Assembly (NCBI RefSeq): GCF_035481615.1 | Contig: NZ_JAYKOT010000001.1 | Span: forward strand, 372,001-436,000 | DNA length: 64,000 nt | Source of the DNA: Citroniella saccharovorans | GTDB taxonomy: Bacteria; Bacillota; Clostridia; Tissierellales; Peptoniphilaceae | Direction: 5' to 3' | Shown: one piece after another, positions 28,412 to 37,071 of the stretch | How the letters are laid out: the number at the start of each line of letters is the position of its first letter | Numbering within the stretch: the stretch's first letter is position 1 | Position numbers and translations under genes: made by a program | The notes under the pieces: generated by a model | The model's input: the letters and a program-made list of their open reading frames with translations, nothing else | Told to the model about the DNA's origin: nothing | The model's database searches: none

Positions 28412-28891
28412 ATGAAAATAACAATAATAGCTGTTGGAAATTTAAAAGAGCAATTTTTAAAAGAATGTTCTATGGAATATCAAAAAAGAATTTCAAAATT
28501 TTCTAGAATGGAAATAATCGAGATTCCAGAAGAAAAACTTTCAGAAAAGGCTTCTCAAAAAAATATTTTAGATTGTCTTGAAAAAGAAGAAGAAAAAATT
28601 AAAAGTAAAGTAAATCCTTCCTCTTTTGTAATTGAACTCTCACTTGAAGGAAGTGAACTTACTAGTGAAGAATTTTCAAGTATGATAGAAAAAATTACTG
28701 TAGATGGATATTCTTCGATTACTTTTATTATAGGATCTAGTCATGGACTAGGAAAGGGAATAAAAGATATAGCAAATTATAGGCTAAAAATCTCAAAGAT
28801 GACCTTTCCTCACCAACTCGCAAGAGTTATACTTTTAGAGCAAATTTATAGGGGATTTAAAATTTTAAATGGTGAGCCCTACCATAAATAA
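28412..28891 (+). CDS. rlmH: 23S rRNA pseudouridine-1915 N3-methyltransferase
   Basis: This 159-residue SPOUT-class enzyme methylates pseudouridine 1915 in helix 69 of 23S rRNA. The length is exactly typical, and the family signatures are plain: the N-terminal ITIIAVGNLKE, the SAM-binding FIIGSSHGLGKG knot and the C-terminal FPHQLARVILLEQIYRG followed by NGEPYHK. It starts one base after the walJ stop, so it is cotranscribed. Confidence 0.97.
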   Translation: MKITIIAVGNLKEQFLKECSMEYQKRISKFSRMEIIEIPEEKLSEKASQKNILDCLEKEEEKIKSKVNPSSFVIELSLEGSELTSEEFSSMIEKITVDGYSSITFIIGSSHGLGKGIKDIANYRLKISKMTFPHQLARVILLEQIYRGFKILNGEPYHK

Positions 28892-28910
28892 TATTAGAAA
28901 GATTAAAAAG

Positions 28911-29730
28911 ATGGAAGAAAATAAAGACATAAAGTTTTTAGCTGAAAATTCAATTATTAAAAAATATAGAAAATATATATGGAGCAAATTTATAAAAGCC
29001 TGTAAAGATTATAGACTTATAGAAGAAGGAGATAAGGTTGCAGTTGCAATATCTGGCGGGAAGGATAGTTTATTACTTGCAAAGCTAATAGAAGAACTTC
29101 AAAAACATGGACTATACTCATTTGAAACGGTTTATATAGCTATGGATCCTGGATATAGCGAAAAAGAATAGAGAAAAACTTTTAAAAAATGCGAGCCAGC
29201 TTGGGATAGATCTTAAAATATTTAAAACAAATATTTTTGAAATATCAGAAGGAATATCTAAAAATGCTCCCTGCTATATGTGCGCAAGAATGAGAAGGGG
29301 AGCCCTTTATTCAAAGTCTAAAGAACTTGGAGCAAATAAACTTGCCCTTGGTCATCATTTTGATGATGTTATAGAAACGACCATGATAAACATATTAAGG
29401 GCAGGAAGCTACAAAACTATGATGCCTAAACTAAAGTCTAAAAATTTTGAAGGAATAGAGCTAATTAGACCCATGTATTATATAAGAGAAAAGTCAATTA
29501 TTAGCTGGAGGGACCATATTGGTCTGGAAGCGATGAACTGTGCCTGCTCCTTTACAGAAAGAAAAGAAGATGGAACTAGGAAAGAAATAAAAAAATTAAT
29601 AGAAGGCTTGGAAGAAAAATTCCCAAATGTAGAAAATTCAATCTTTAAATCATCAGAAAATGTCAATATAGATATGGTGTTAGCTTACACTAAAGCTGGT
29701 AAAAAAATAAATTTTTTAGATGAATATTAA
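28911..29730 (+). pseudogene. TtcA-like tRNA thiolation ATPase, one frameshift
   Basis: The joined frame gives 272 residues of a PP-loop ATPase (SGGKDS) related to TtcA, which makes 2-thiocytidine in tRNA. The iron-sulfur ligands CYMC and a third Cys in MNCACSF are present, as is GHHFDDVIETT. The frame breaks in an A5 run (29161-29165): removing one A turns YSEKE-stop into YSEKNREKLLKN. ATG 28911 is favoured because the upstream ATG (28869) lies inside rlmH. A terminator follows. Confidence 0.85.
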
Positions 29731-29771
29731 AAAATCTTTTCTATGACTTAAATAAAAATATTTATAATTTT

Positions 29772-29800
29772 TAAACTCTCTTTCATGAGAGTTTTTTTAT
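29772..29800 (+). terminator. terminator after TtcA-like gene
   Basis: AAACTCTC pairs with GAGAGTTT around TTTCAT, followed by a T-run. Confidence 0.85.
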
Positions 29801-29963
29801 TTTCAAAAATGATTTAAGTATTTTTAATTAGATATAAGTAAATCTATCATATAAATCAAAATAAAAATTCATTAATATTTAGAGGTGAAATAATCATTTT
29901 GAAGAAAAATATTAAATATATTAAAAGTAAAATTAATATTATCAATTTTTATACTTAAAAAGC

Positions 29964-29992
29964 TTGACAAAATAAAAAGTAGTTGTTAATAT
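29964..29992 (+). promoter_or_regulatory. consensus sigma-A promoter for DUF2089-DUF4097 operon
   Basis: TTGACA (29964-29969) and TAATAT (29987-29992) are separated by exactly 17 bases, directly upstream of the GAGGTGAT binding site of the next gene. Confidence 0.85.
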
Positions 29993-30010
29993 ATATTTGA
30001 GGTGATAGAG

Positions 30011-30373
30011 ATGGCAAATAATAAATTATCTAAATGCCCTGTTTGTGGAGGAGAATTAATTATAAAAGAACTTTCCTGCAACGGATGCGGCACAACTATT
30101 AGAGGAGAATTTGAAGAAGATAAATTTTCAAAATTAACGGCTGAAGAAAAAGACTTTATAGAAGTTTTTGTTATGAAAAGAGGATCAATCAAAGAAATAG
30201 AAAAAGAACTTGGCATTTCCTATCCTACTGTAAGGAATAAACTTGACAGCGTAATTAAATCATTGGGACACGAAGTTGGAGTAAAAGAAGCTAGAATAGA
30301 TATATTAAATAGACTTAACGAAGGAGAAATAACTCCTGAAGAAGCTACAGAACTTTTAAACGCTTATAAATAA
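30011..30373 (+). CDS. DUF2089 family protein (zinc ribbon plus helix-turn-helix)
   Basis: This roughly 120-residue protein has an N-terminal zinc ribbon (CPVCGG and CNGCG) followed by a helix-turn-helix-like region (IKEIEKELGISYPTVRNKLD) and a short C-terminal helical segment with EGEITPEEATELL. It is probably a DNA-binding regulator. ATG 30011 is preferred because the in-frame GTG (30002) lies in the binding site GAGGTGAT. It is followed after 24 bases by the DUF4097 gene; this pairing is common in Firmicutes and suggests a joint envelope-stress role. Confidence 0.85.
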   Translation: MANNKLSKCPVCGGELIIKELSCNGCGTTIRGEFEEDKFSKLTAEEKDFIEVFVMKRGSIKEIEKELGISYPTVRNKLDSVIKSLGHEVGVKEARIDILNRLNEGEITPEEATELLNAYK

Positions 30374-30397
30374 TAGAATTAAAATGGAGGTATAATT

Positions 30398-31621
30398 ATG
30401 AGTAAAGAGAAACTTTTAGTTCTACAAATGCTTAAAGAAGGTAAAATTAGCGAAGAAGAAGCCCTTAAGCTCTTAGAAGCTATGGGAGAAGATAAAAATA
30501 CAAAGAAAAATATTGGTGAAAATAAGTTTAAGTTTTTGGAAGATGATTTTGTTTCAAAGATTACAGACTCAATTGCATCTATTGGAAGAAGAACACAAGA
30601 AGCCATACAAAAGATTAATATTGAGGAGACCATTAGTGATATTGGATCTACTTTTTCAAAATTTAAGGGAAAGACTGAACAAGTATTTGACTACGATTTG
30701 GAAAAGAGTGGAGATGTTGATTCAATTGAGGTTGAAAATTACAATGGGAAAATTACCATCCACGGCTTAGAAGATGAAGAAGAGGAGCTAGATGAAAAGA
30801 AAGATCCTTTAGACTTAGAATTTGCTGAGGGTGATGACTTCAATCTAAATGAAGAAGAAAGTAAGGAAGATAAAAAAGAAGAAAGTAAAGGAAAAAGTCC
30901 AAATAATATCAGGGCAAATATAAAGATTTTTTATGACGATAGGCTAAACTCAAACAAAAATAATAGATACTTTGATATGACAAAAGAGGGAAGTACTTTA
31001 ATAATCAAACCATTAAATGAATATTTTAGAATAGATTCATTTGAGGCAAATATAGACCTTTACCTACCAAAAAAAGTCTATAAATCAGTAAAAGCATCTG
31101 TAACAAATGGAAAACTTTTAGTAAAGGGAGTAGAAGCTGAAAAAGCTGAATTAAAAGTTATTTCTGGTAAAGCTATGGTATGTGATACTAAGCTTGGCGA
31201 TGCTAAAGTTGAGACAGTAGATGGTAAAGTTCTATTAGAAAAAATAAGCGGCGATGATTTAAAAGCAAAATCTGTCTCAGGAAAATTAGTAGCAGAAGAT
31301 ATTAATTATGTAAATTCTAGCTTCGAGCTAACAAGTGGCAAGATAAATATAGATGGAGTAGGTAAATCTTCTAGAAAAATAAAGGTAGATATTGTATCAG
31401 GAAATCTAAATATTTCTCTTGATAAACTTCTACAAGCAGTAAAAGTTATATATAAAAGAAAAGATAGGAATACATCCAACCTTAATTTTGGAAATAGATT
31501 CACTTCAGTTATAGATGAAAAGAGCGAAGTTATAGCTTTTTCTGATAATTACAAAGACGATGATGAATCTTCACTAATAATAGAAGCAAAGGCTCTATTT
31601 GGATCTACAAATATTGACTAG
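30398..31621 (+). CDS. DUF4097 family protein with N-terminal SHOCT-like helix
   Basis: This 407-residue cytoplasmic-looking protein starts with a short helical segment (LQMLKEGKISEEEALKLLEAMG) that resembles the C-terminal motif of its operon partner. An acidic linker (about residues 125-170) follows, then the repetitive beta-strand DUF4097 region (VKASVTNGKLLVKG, LKVISGKAMV, VETVDGKVLL, AKSVSGKLVAE, FELTSGKINIDG), typical of a beta-helix. No signal peptide is seen. The function is unknown; DUF4097 proteins are often called putative adhesins, with little support. Confidence 0.85.
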   Translation: MSKEKLLVLQMLKEGKISEEEALKLLEAMGEDKNTKKNIGENKFKFLEDDFVSKITDSIASIGRRTQEAIQKINIEETISDIGSTFSKFKGKTEQVFDYDLEKSGDVDSIEVENYNGKITIHGLEDEEEELDEKKDPLDLEFAEGDDFNLNEEESKEDKKEESKGKSPNNIRANIKIFYDDRLNSNKNNRYFDMTKEGSTLIIKPLNEYFRIDSFEANIDLYLPKKVYKSVKASVTNGKLLVKGVEAEKAELKVISGKAMVCDTKLGDAKVETVDGKVLLEKISGDDLKAKSVSGKLVAEDINYVNSSFELTSGKINIDGVGKSSRKIKVDIVSGNLNISLDKLLQAVKVIYKRKDRNTSNLNFGNRFTSVIDEKSEVIAFSDNYKDDDESSLIIEAKALFGSTNID

Positions 31622-31665
31622 AGATATTAAAAAGTAGAGTTTTTAAAATATAAAATTTTCAAATC

Positions 31666-31702
31666 AAAAGGGATTCTAACGCTATGTTTAGAATCCCTTT
31701 TT
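31666..31702 (+). terminator. terminator after DUF4097 gene
   Basis: AAAAGGGATTCTAA pairs with TTTAGAATCCCTTTT, followed by more Ts. Confidence 0.9.
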
Positions 31703-31774
31703 TGTGCGCTTTAGCATGAATAAACCACCAGCTATGCTGGTGGTAGAAAAATAAGCTTTAGCTTCAAGCAAAAA

Positions 31775-31831
31775 ACCTCCCATGATAAACTATTTATGTT
31801 ACTGGCAGTAGCATAGACAGAAAAGGGAGGT
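31775..31831 (+). promoter_or_regulatory. hairpin sequestering the tnpA ribosome binding site
   Basis: ACCTCCC (31775-31781) is complementary to GGGAGGT (31825-31831), the tnpA binding site, and the intervening bases add a second stem (TATGTTACTG with CAGTAGCATA). The folded leader would hide the site, the kind of translational damping known for IS200 elements. Confidence 0.7.
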
Positions 31832-31838
31832 ATCCTAA

Positions 31839-32312
31839 ATGGATAATAATAGTTTATCACATACATCATGGAATTGTAAGTATCATATAGTATTTGCTCC
31901 AAAATATAGAAGACAAGTAATATATGGAAGGTTAAAACAAGATATAGGAAAAATATTAAGGGACTTATGTGATAGAAAAGGAATAAGCATAATAGAAGCA
32001 GAATGTTGTCCAGACCATATTCATATGTTGTTAGAAATTCCACCGAAATACAGCATATCTCAAACAATGGGCTATTTAAAAGGAAAAAGTAGTTTGATAA
32101 TATTTGATAGACATGCAAACTTAAAATACAAATACGGAAATAGACATTTTTGGTGCAGAGGATATTATGTAGATACAGCAGGAAAAAATGCGAAAAAAAT
32201 ACAAGAATATATAAAAAATCAATTAAAAGAAGATTACATGGCAGACCAAATAAGCATTAAAGAATTTGTAGACCCGTTTACGGGAGAGCAAGTAAACAAA
32301 AGCAAAAAGTAA
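31839..32312 (+). CDS. tnpA: IS200/IS605-family Y1 transposase TnpA
   Basis: This 157-residue HUH-type single-strand transposase has the metal-binding HUH motif in CPDHIHMLLEIPP and the catalytic tyrosine region GYYVDTAGKN...IQEYIKNQ. N-terminal CKYHIVFAPKYRR and PKYSISQTMGYLKGKSS are family signatures. The length and frame are complete, so the element may still be active. ATG 31839 lies 8 bases after GGGAGG, which can be masked by a leader hairpin. Confidence 0.95.
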   Translation: MDNNSLSHTSWNCKYHIVFAPKYRRQVIYGRLKQDIGKILRDLCDRKGISIIEAECCPDHIHMLLEIPPKYSISQTMGYLKGKSSLIIFDRHANLKYKYGNRHFWCRGYYVDTAGKNAKKIQEYIKNQLKEDYMADQISIKEFVDPFTGEQVNKSKK

Positions 32313-32467
32313 GGTGCTTTAGCACCAGCTGTGAAAATTGGTGCACGAGAAAGAAAGTTCGAAGCATGAAATGCTGCCGGTAACAGCCCCTTATAGGGGC
32401 AAAACAAACCACCGGCTTAGCCGGTGGTTATGATTTAATTTAAACTAAAAATATTTTTTAGTATTAA

Positions 32468-33130
32468 CTATTCATATTTTCTTAATAGGTCTACTTCTAT
32501 ATCTAACATATGGTCACAGGCTACTTTAAAGAATCTTGTAAGTCTAATTATTTCCTCAAAATCTCTTTCAGGAATTTCGTATAAAAATGCTCCATTTTTA
32601 TCCCTATTTGAAAATACCAATTCTCTATTTTCAAAGATTTTAATAAATCTACCATTTTCTTTTCCTTCAAAAGCTATAAGTGCTTTTTCACCGGGATTGT
32701 CATAGGAAACGTCATTATTATTTTTTTTCTTTAATTTGATATTTTCACTACTTAATATATCTTTAACTGCTGAGAAATAACCTTCTATAAATATAGTTCT
32801 ATTTTTGTATAATTCTTCTGCTTTTTTATCTAATTTTTCATTTCTATTAAGATTAAAGGAAGAAAAATTTTTAGGATATTGCACAAAATTCAAATCATCT
32901 ATGTCAGCTACAGCTAAAAAAATATTGTAATCTTCATTAGTGTCATTCTTATCGAAAAAACGACCTTCTTTGCTGTCATCTTCGCTTTTTTTATTTTGAG
33001 TCTCATTTAAAGCATCTACTTTACTTATGCTGGGATTTGTTTCACTTCCTGCTGCCTTAGTATCAGGATTTGAACAGGCACTTAAAAGTAAAAGTATAGA
33101 TAGAAAAGAGCTTAATAATATTTTTTTCAT
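32468..33130 (-). CDS. lipoprotein of unknown function
   Basis: This 220-residue protein has a clear lipoprotein signal peptide (lipobox LLSAC, Cys at about 19), then a Ser/Asn/Lys-rich linker to about residue 60 and a compact alpha/beta-looking domain (IFLAVADIDDLNFV, TIFIEGYFSAVKDIL, ALIAFEGKENGRFIKIFE). No family is recognised. It starts after AAGGAGG and is probably cotranscribed with the small basic protein gene upstream on the same strand. Confidence 0.7.
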   Translation of the reverse strand: MKKILLSSFLSILLLLSACSNPDTKAAGSETNPSISKVDALNETQNKKSEDDSKEGRFFDKNDTNEDYNIFLAVADIDDLNFVQYPKNFSSFNLNRNEKLDKKAEELYKNRTIFIEGYFSAVKDILSSENIKLKKKNNNDVSYDNPGEKALIAFEGKENGRFIKIFENRELVFSNRDKNGAFLYEIPERDFEEIIRLTRFFKVACDHMLDIEVDLLRKYE

Positions 33131-33186
33131 TGTTATTCCTCCTTAAGTAAAATATTATTTTCTTTTTCTTTTCCAAATTTTTTCTT

Positions 33187-33348
33187 TTAGTATCCACCGC
33201 CTCCTCTGAACTTATTTCTCATTCTCATATTTGAGTCGTTTAAATTTGCTTCTTCTCCTCTTACTCTATCATCATCTAAAGAGGATTTTTTAGGATTTTT
33301 TTTATTGTTATCTTTTTTTTTCTTCAAAAAATCAAATAGTTTGCACAT
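33187..33348 (-). CDS. small charged protein with glycine-rich tail
   Basis: The 53-residue product starts MCKLFDFLKKKKDNNKK, continues with acidic and basic residues and ends in a Gly run (RNKFRGGGGY). The start at 33348 is set by a good AGGAGG seven bases upstream; the frame continues upstream without a site. No family is recognised. It lies about 55 bases ahead of a lipoprotein gene on the same strand. Low complexity limits confidence, but the binding site supports expression. Confidence 0.45.
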   Translation of the reverse strand: MCKLFDFLKKKKDNNKKNPKKSSLDDDRVRGEEANLNDSNMRMRNKFRGGGGY

Positions 33349-33557
33349 ATTTCTACCTCCTAAAGACTTTATCTTATTAATATTATACCCAATTTTATAT
33401 TTCTTAATCAGTAAATTAAAAATAATTGCAAAAAAAAACACAAAATATAATATTATAACTCAATCACACCAAGCGATTATATATATAATTTCTTTACTTT
33501 AAATATATCCTGGTATTTTGTATAATGAGATTAAGAGTAATCTAATGGAGGGAATTT

Positions 33558-34442
33558 ATGGAAACTTTTTGGTCTACAAATGTTCAAGGGGTTAAAACTT
33601 TATTTTTGTCTAGAAGTTTAAGGTTTAAGGATGGATTTTTTAAGGATTTTGAAAATATATTTAATATTGATAAGGATAAAAAGGTAAAAATATTAGAACT
33701 TGGGTGCGGGCCTGGTGCTCTTATACACAGGCTTTCTGAAGTTTATCCAAATGCTAGCTTGTATGGCCTTGATAGGGATAGAAATTTTATTGATTTTGCA
33801 AATGAATTTGTAGTTTCTGGTAAGTTTTTCTTAGATGATTTGGAAGACTTATATTTTAAAGAAAATGATTTTGATATTGTTATTTCCTATACTCTAGCTG
33901 AACATATAGACCCAGATTGTCTTTTGTCTATTCAAGAAAAATTATTAAAAAAGGGCGGCAAAATGATAATCATGTCTGTTTTGCATTCTTCCAACGATAT
34001 TTTAAATTATGTAAAACTTGACAAAAACTTAGAAGATGAAGAGGAAAAAGTTTGGGAAAGATTAAGAGATGTTCATTTTCCAGATCTTAAAGAAGAAGGG
34101 GTTAGAAAGTTTAATTTAAGTGAAGCTGAGCTTTTTAAAAAAATAAGGGAATTTTCTTTTAAAGATATAAGCATTAACAACGTTTTTACTAGGATATGTC
34201 CAGATGATGATGAAGTTAGTGAGGAACTAGCAAATTTAATCTTTGATACAAAAAAGATTTCTCAGGAGGAAATTTTAGAAAGGCTTTATAGGGACGATTA
34301 TATAACAGACGATGAGGCAGAACTTCTTTTTGATAATTTGGATAAGAGGCTTGAAATTAGAAAAGAAGAATATGAAAATAAAGAGAAGATTTTTGATAGG
34401 GAGATAGTTTTAACTAGCGTTATATGTGCAACTAGAAAATAA
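33558..34442 (+). CDS. class I SAM-dependent methyltransferase
   Basis: This 294-residue protein has a Rossmann-fold methyltransferase domain in the first two thirds: motif I ILELGCGPGALIHRL (about 46-60), acidic end of strand 2 in YGLDRDRN, motif IV DIVISYTLAEHI. The C-terminal 90 residues are helical and acidic. The substrate is unknown. It begins after ATGGAGGGA and precedes, by 30 bases, the PTS-like/nitrilase genes, so these may form an operon. Confidence 0.85.
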   Translation: METFWSTNVQGVKTLFLSRSLRFKDGFFKDFENIFNIDKDKKVKILELGCGPGALIHRLSEVYPNASLYGLDRDRNFIDFANEFVVSGKFFLDDLEDLYFKENDFDIVISYTLAEHIDPDCLLSIQEKLLKKGGKMIIMSVLHSSNDILNYVKLDKNLEDEEEKVWERLRDVHFPDLKEEGVRKFNLSEAELFKKIREFSFKDISINNVFTRICPDDDEVSEELANLIFDTKKISQEEILERLYRDDYITDDEAELLFDNLDKRLEIRKEEYENKEKIFDREIVLTSVICATRK

Positions 34443-34472
34443 ACTTAGCTTCATTTAAAATGGAGGCAAAAT

Positions 34473-35306
34473 ATGAAAATATATAAATATCTTGAAAAAA
34501 ATCTAATCTTCTTAGATAAGGATTTTAAGTCCAAGGAGGAGATTAGTAGTGAAATTATAGATATGATTTATAAAATCGATAGTAGAACAGATAAGGAGCT
34601 TTTATTAAAAGATATTATTGATAGGGAAAAAATTGCTTCAACTTCTTTTGGCAAAGATATTGGAATTTTCCACGCAAAAAGTTCTGGTGTAAAGAGAGTG
34701 TTTTTAGCTTTTTATAGGTTAAAGGAGCCTTACCTCTTTCCAAAAGATGAAAATAAAACAAAGTTAATTTTCTTTATAGGAATTCCAAGCGATAAAAAAG
34801 ATGAACATTTAGAGATTTTAGCAGAGTTTTCTAGAAATGTCTTAGATGAAAATTTTTTAAAATCTCTTATGGAAGAAGATGACAAGGACAAGATTATAGA
34901 ACTTTTCAAAAATAGGGAAATGGACTTTAGGGATGTTGAAGAGAATAAAAAGAACGGATATGCTCTTGCTCTTCTTAGCTGTCCAAGTGGTATGGTCTAT
35001 AATTTTATAGCTGAAGAAGTTTTAAAAAAACTGGCAAGTGAAAAAAGTGTTGGGCTTGAAGTTTACTTAAGGAAGGATTTTCAAAATATAACGAGGGAAA
35101 CAATTGAAAATGCTGATTTTGTTATTGTTGCAAATAAAAGTCTTTCTTCATATCCTAGGCTTTGTGGAAAGAAAGTTATTTTTGGAAAGATTGAAGATTT
35201 AATAGAAAACCCTGAAAAATATTTATTCCCAGAGGGGCTATCTATCTACAAGGAAGATAAAACTTCTTTGATGGATGCATTTAAGATATTTAGGAGGAAA
35301 AAATAG
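34473..35306 (+). CDS. orphan PTS IIA-IIB (fructose/mannitol type) fusion protein
   Basis: This 277-residue soluble protein combines an N-terminal EIIA type-2 domain (TSFGKDIGIFHAKSSGVKR with the phosphorylatable His; VFLAFYRLKEP, IFFIGIPSDKKDEHLEILA) and a C-terminal fructose-type EIIB domain (LLSCPSGMVYNFIAEEVLK with the phospho-accepting Cys). No membrane EIIC is encoded here, and the neighbours are a methyltransferase and a nitrilase-like gene. It may be a cytosolic phosphorelay or regulatory PTS protein rather than a sugar transporter. It starts after ATGGAGG, and its stop overlaps the next start. Confidence 0.75.
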   Translation: MKIYKYLEKNLIFLDKDFKSKEEISSEIIDMIYKIDSRTDKELLLKDIIDREKIASTSFGKDIGIFHAKSSGVKRVFLAFYRLKEPYLFPKDENKTKLIFFIGIPSDKKDEHLEILAEFSRNVLDENFLKSLMEEDDKDKIIELFKNREMDFRDVEENKKNGYALALLSCPSGMVYNFIAEEVLKKLASEKSVGLEVYLRKDFQNITRETIENADFVIVANKSLSSYPRLCGKKVIFGKIEDLIENPEKYLFPEGLSIYKEDKTSLMDAFKIFRRKK

Positions 35307-36007
35307 TGAAATTTTTTATACCTGTTATTGATAGAAAAAATAGTATAGATGATTATTTGAACGAAATTTTAGAGAAAATCCATGAGGGATCTGAAAAATC
35401 TTGCGATTTAGTAATTTTTGGAGAGGCAATTCTCCAAGGTTTTGATTCACTTAATTTTGATTATAAAAATGATATTGAAATTTCTCTTGGAGAATCTTCT
35501 AGAGAGATTGCCATTTTAAAAAAAGCCTGCAATGATTATAAGATTGGACTTGGATTTGGCTATTATGAAAATTTTAAGGGAGCTATTTATTCTTCTTATA
35601 TGGTTATATCTGACAAGGGAGAAACTATCTTAAATTATAGGAGAAGGTCTCCCGGCTGGAAGGAAGCTTACGCAAATAAGGATTATAGGGAAGGAAGTAG
35701 TTTTTTAACTTTTGAATATAAAAATAAAAGCTTTTTAACCCTGATCTGTGGTGACTTTTTTACAGATGAATTTTTGGAGGATATTTCTTCATATTATACA
35801 GACTATCTTTTGTGGCCAGCCCACTTAGATTTTAGCTTGGATGTTTGGAAAGAGGAAAAAAAGTTTTATTTAGAAAGAACTGAAATTGTACCTATGAAGA
35901 CTATTTTTGTAAATTCATTAAAGGATAGACCTACTTCTTCCTTTGTCTCTTACCACGGGAAAATCTTAGGAGAAAATAATAAAATGGATTTAATTTATGA
36001 GGACTAA
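35306..36007 (+). CDS. nitrilase/carbon-nitrogen hydrolase-like protein, altered triad
   Basis: This 233-residue protein has the nitrilase-superfamily layout: the Glu in IFGEAILQGF, the Cys in LTLICGDFF and family spacing between them. The catalytic Lys, normally in a YRK motif, is Arg here (NYRRRSPGW, codon 35642-35644). Either the enzyme tolerates this or it has become non-catalytic. It shares one base with the PTS-like gene upstream, so coupled function is possible. The substrate is unknown. Confidence 0.7.
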   Translation: MKFFIPVIDRKNSIDDYLNEILEKIHEGSEKSCDLVIFGEAILQGFDSLNFDYKNDIEISLGESSREIAILKKACNDYKIGLGFGYYENFKGAIYSSYMVISDKGETILNYRRRSPGWKEAYANKDYREGSSFLTFEYKNKSFLTLICGDFFTDEFLEDISSYYTDYLLWPAHLDFSLDVWKEEKKFYLERTEIVPMKTIFVNSLKDRPTSSFVSYHGKILGENNKMDLIYED

Positions 36008-36008
36008 T

Positions 36009-36338
36009 ATGAAAACTACTGACATAGATAAGAAAAAGCAAGATGAAAAGAAACCTAGAGGCGATTTAAGACGTGAAAAAAAGATATATTTGGAAAAGGA
36101 TAATCCTAGACAAAATCTAAGTTTTATTCTTATGATTGTATCTTTTATTCTTTTTATTTATTCAACTTATGGGATTAAAAAGACTTTCTATCAGGATGCT
36201 TTCTTTATTCTTTTTATGGCTTTTGCCAGCCTAGATGTTTTCTTTAAAAAATCTATGAAAAATAAAAAAGTCTATCTTTATATTAATCTTTTTATAAGTA
36301 TTCTATATATAGCTTTTGTAATACTTAAAGCTATTTAA
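36009..36338 (+). CDS. small membrane protein of unknown function
   Basis: About 109 residues: a long, highly charged cytoplasmic N-terminus (residues 1-35, Lys/Asp/Glu-rich) followed by three membrane segments (FILMIVSFILFIYST, DAFFILFMAFASLDVFF, VYLYINLFISILYIAFVIL). ATG 36009 is chosen because ATGAGGA at 35997-36003 is its binding site; an in-frame ATG at 35997 lies within that site. The upstream nitrilase-like gene ends at 36007, one base before. No family is recognised. Confidence 0.55.
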   Translation: MKTTDIDKKKQDEKKPRGDLRREKKIYLEKDNPRQNLSFILMIVSFILFIYSTYGIKKTFYQDAFFILFMAFASLDVFFKKSMKNKKVYLYINLFISILYIAFVILKAI

Positions 36339-36383
36339 AATTATTTATATATTTGATATAATTTAGATAAAGAGGTGGATTAA

Positions 36384-37071
36384 ATGTTTAAATTTATTAA
36401 AAGTCTTTTTCCTATAATCGCTATAAGTGTAATTTTATCAGCTTGCAGCATGGTAGAGGATATAAAAGTTGATGATTCTGAAAATATAAATATTAAAGTT
36501 AATCTAATAGATAAAAATGAACTTATTAAAACAGATGAAACATTTATGGAGAGGGAAAAAGAAGTAGAAAAAGAAAAGAAAGAGAAAAAAGACGCCGAAG
36601 AAAAGAAGAAGGCTGACGAAAAAGAAACTTTCTATGGAGAAAAATAAGAAAAAATATTCTGTTTCTGAAGGTCCTCTAAATGTTAGAAAGGAAGCTTCTA
36701 GTGATTCTGAGTTAATGGGACAGTTACAAACAGGAGATGTTATTGAAGCTTTGGAAGAAAAAGAAGTAGCTGGCGAGGCCTGGGTTAAATTTTCTAAGGA
36801 CGATTTAAGCGGCTGGGTTTCAGTTAAGTACCTTTCAGTAGATATTGGAATAAGCCCAATAGCTACTTACAAAATTGTAATACCTGACTTAAATGTAAGA
36901 AAAGAACCAAAAACTGATTCTGATGTACTAACTACTCTTGGATACTGGCAATCTGTTGATGTTTTTGAAAAAATTACCAATGAAAATGGAGAAGTTTGGC
37001 TTAAAATAAAATCAGCAGGCTCTAGTGATGGCTTTGGATATATTTTATCTGATATGGCAGTTGAAGAATAA
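36384..37071 (+). pseudogene. lipoprotein with two bacterial SH3 domains, one frameshift
   Basis: Joined, about 228 residues: lipoprotein signal peptide (lipobox ILSAC), a Lys/Glu-rich coiled linker (55-85), then two SH3b domains with the LNVRKE motif (SEGPLNVRKEASSDSELMGQL, ending GWVSVKYL; and IPDLNVRKEPKTDSDVLTTLG). Such domains bind cell-wall peptides. The frame breaks in an A5 run (36640-36644); dropping one A joins FYGEN to KKKYSVSEG. The second frame has no ribosome binding site of its own, so one gene is far likelier than two. It ends one base into the response-regulator ATG. Confidence 0.75.

Larger units (their letters stand above)
31724..32428 (+). mobile_element. IS200-type insertion sequence (tnpA only)
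   Basis: Two matching subterminal hairpins mark the ends: ACCACCAGC-TAT-GCTGGTGGT (31724-31744) and ACCACCGGC-TTA-GCCGGTGGT (32408-32428), each a 9-bp stem with a 3-base loop, as used by Y1 transposases instead of inverted ends. Between them are one tnpA gene and further hairpins (GGTGCTTTAGCACC; GCCCCTTATAGGGGC) on the right. There is no tnpB. The true cleavage sites lie a few bases outside the hairpins and cannot be fixed here. It landed just after the DUF4097 terminator. Confidence 0.9.

Noticed and set aside
31732..32118. A 128-codon frame opposite the IS200 transposase
   Set aside because: It is antisense to tnpA with no binding site or domain; it is a shadow of the HUH transposase frame.
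32313..32407. Omega-RNA-like structured right end of the IS200 element
   Set aside because: There is no tnpB gene, and the hairpins are explained by terminator and end-recognition structures.
36634..37071. SH3-domain frame as a separate gene
   Set aside because: It has no ribosome binding site or signal peptide, and deleting one A from the A5 run joins it to the lipoprotein signal and linker upstream.
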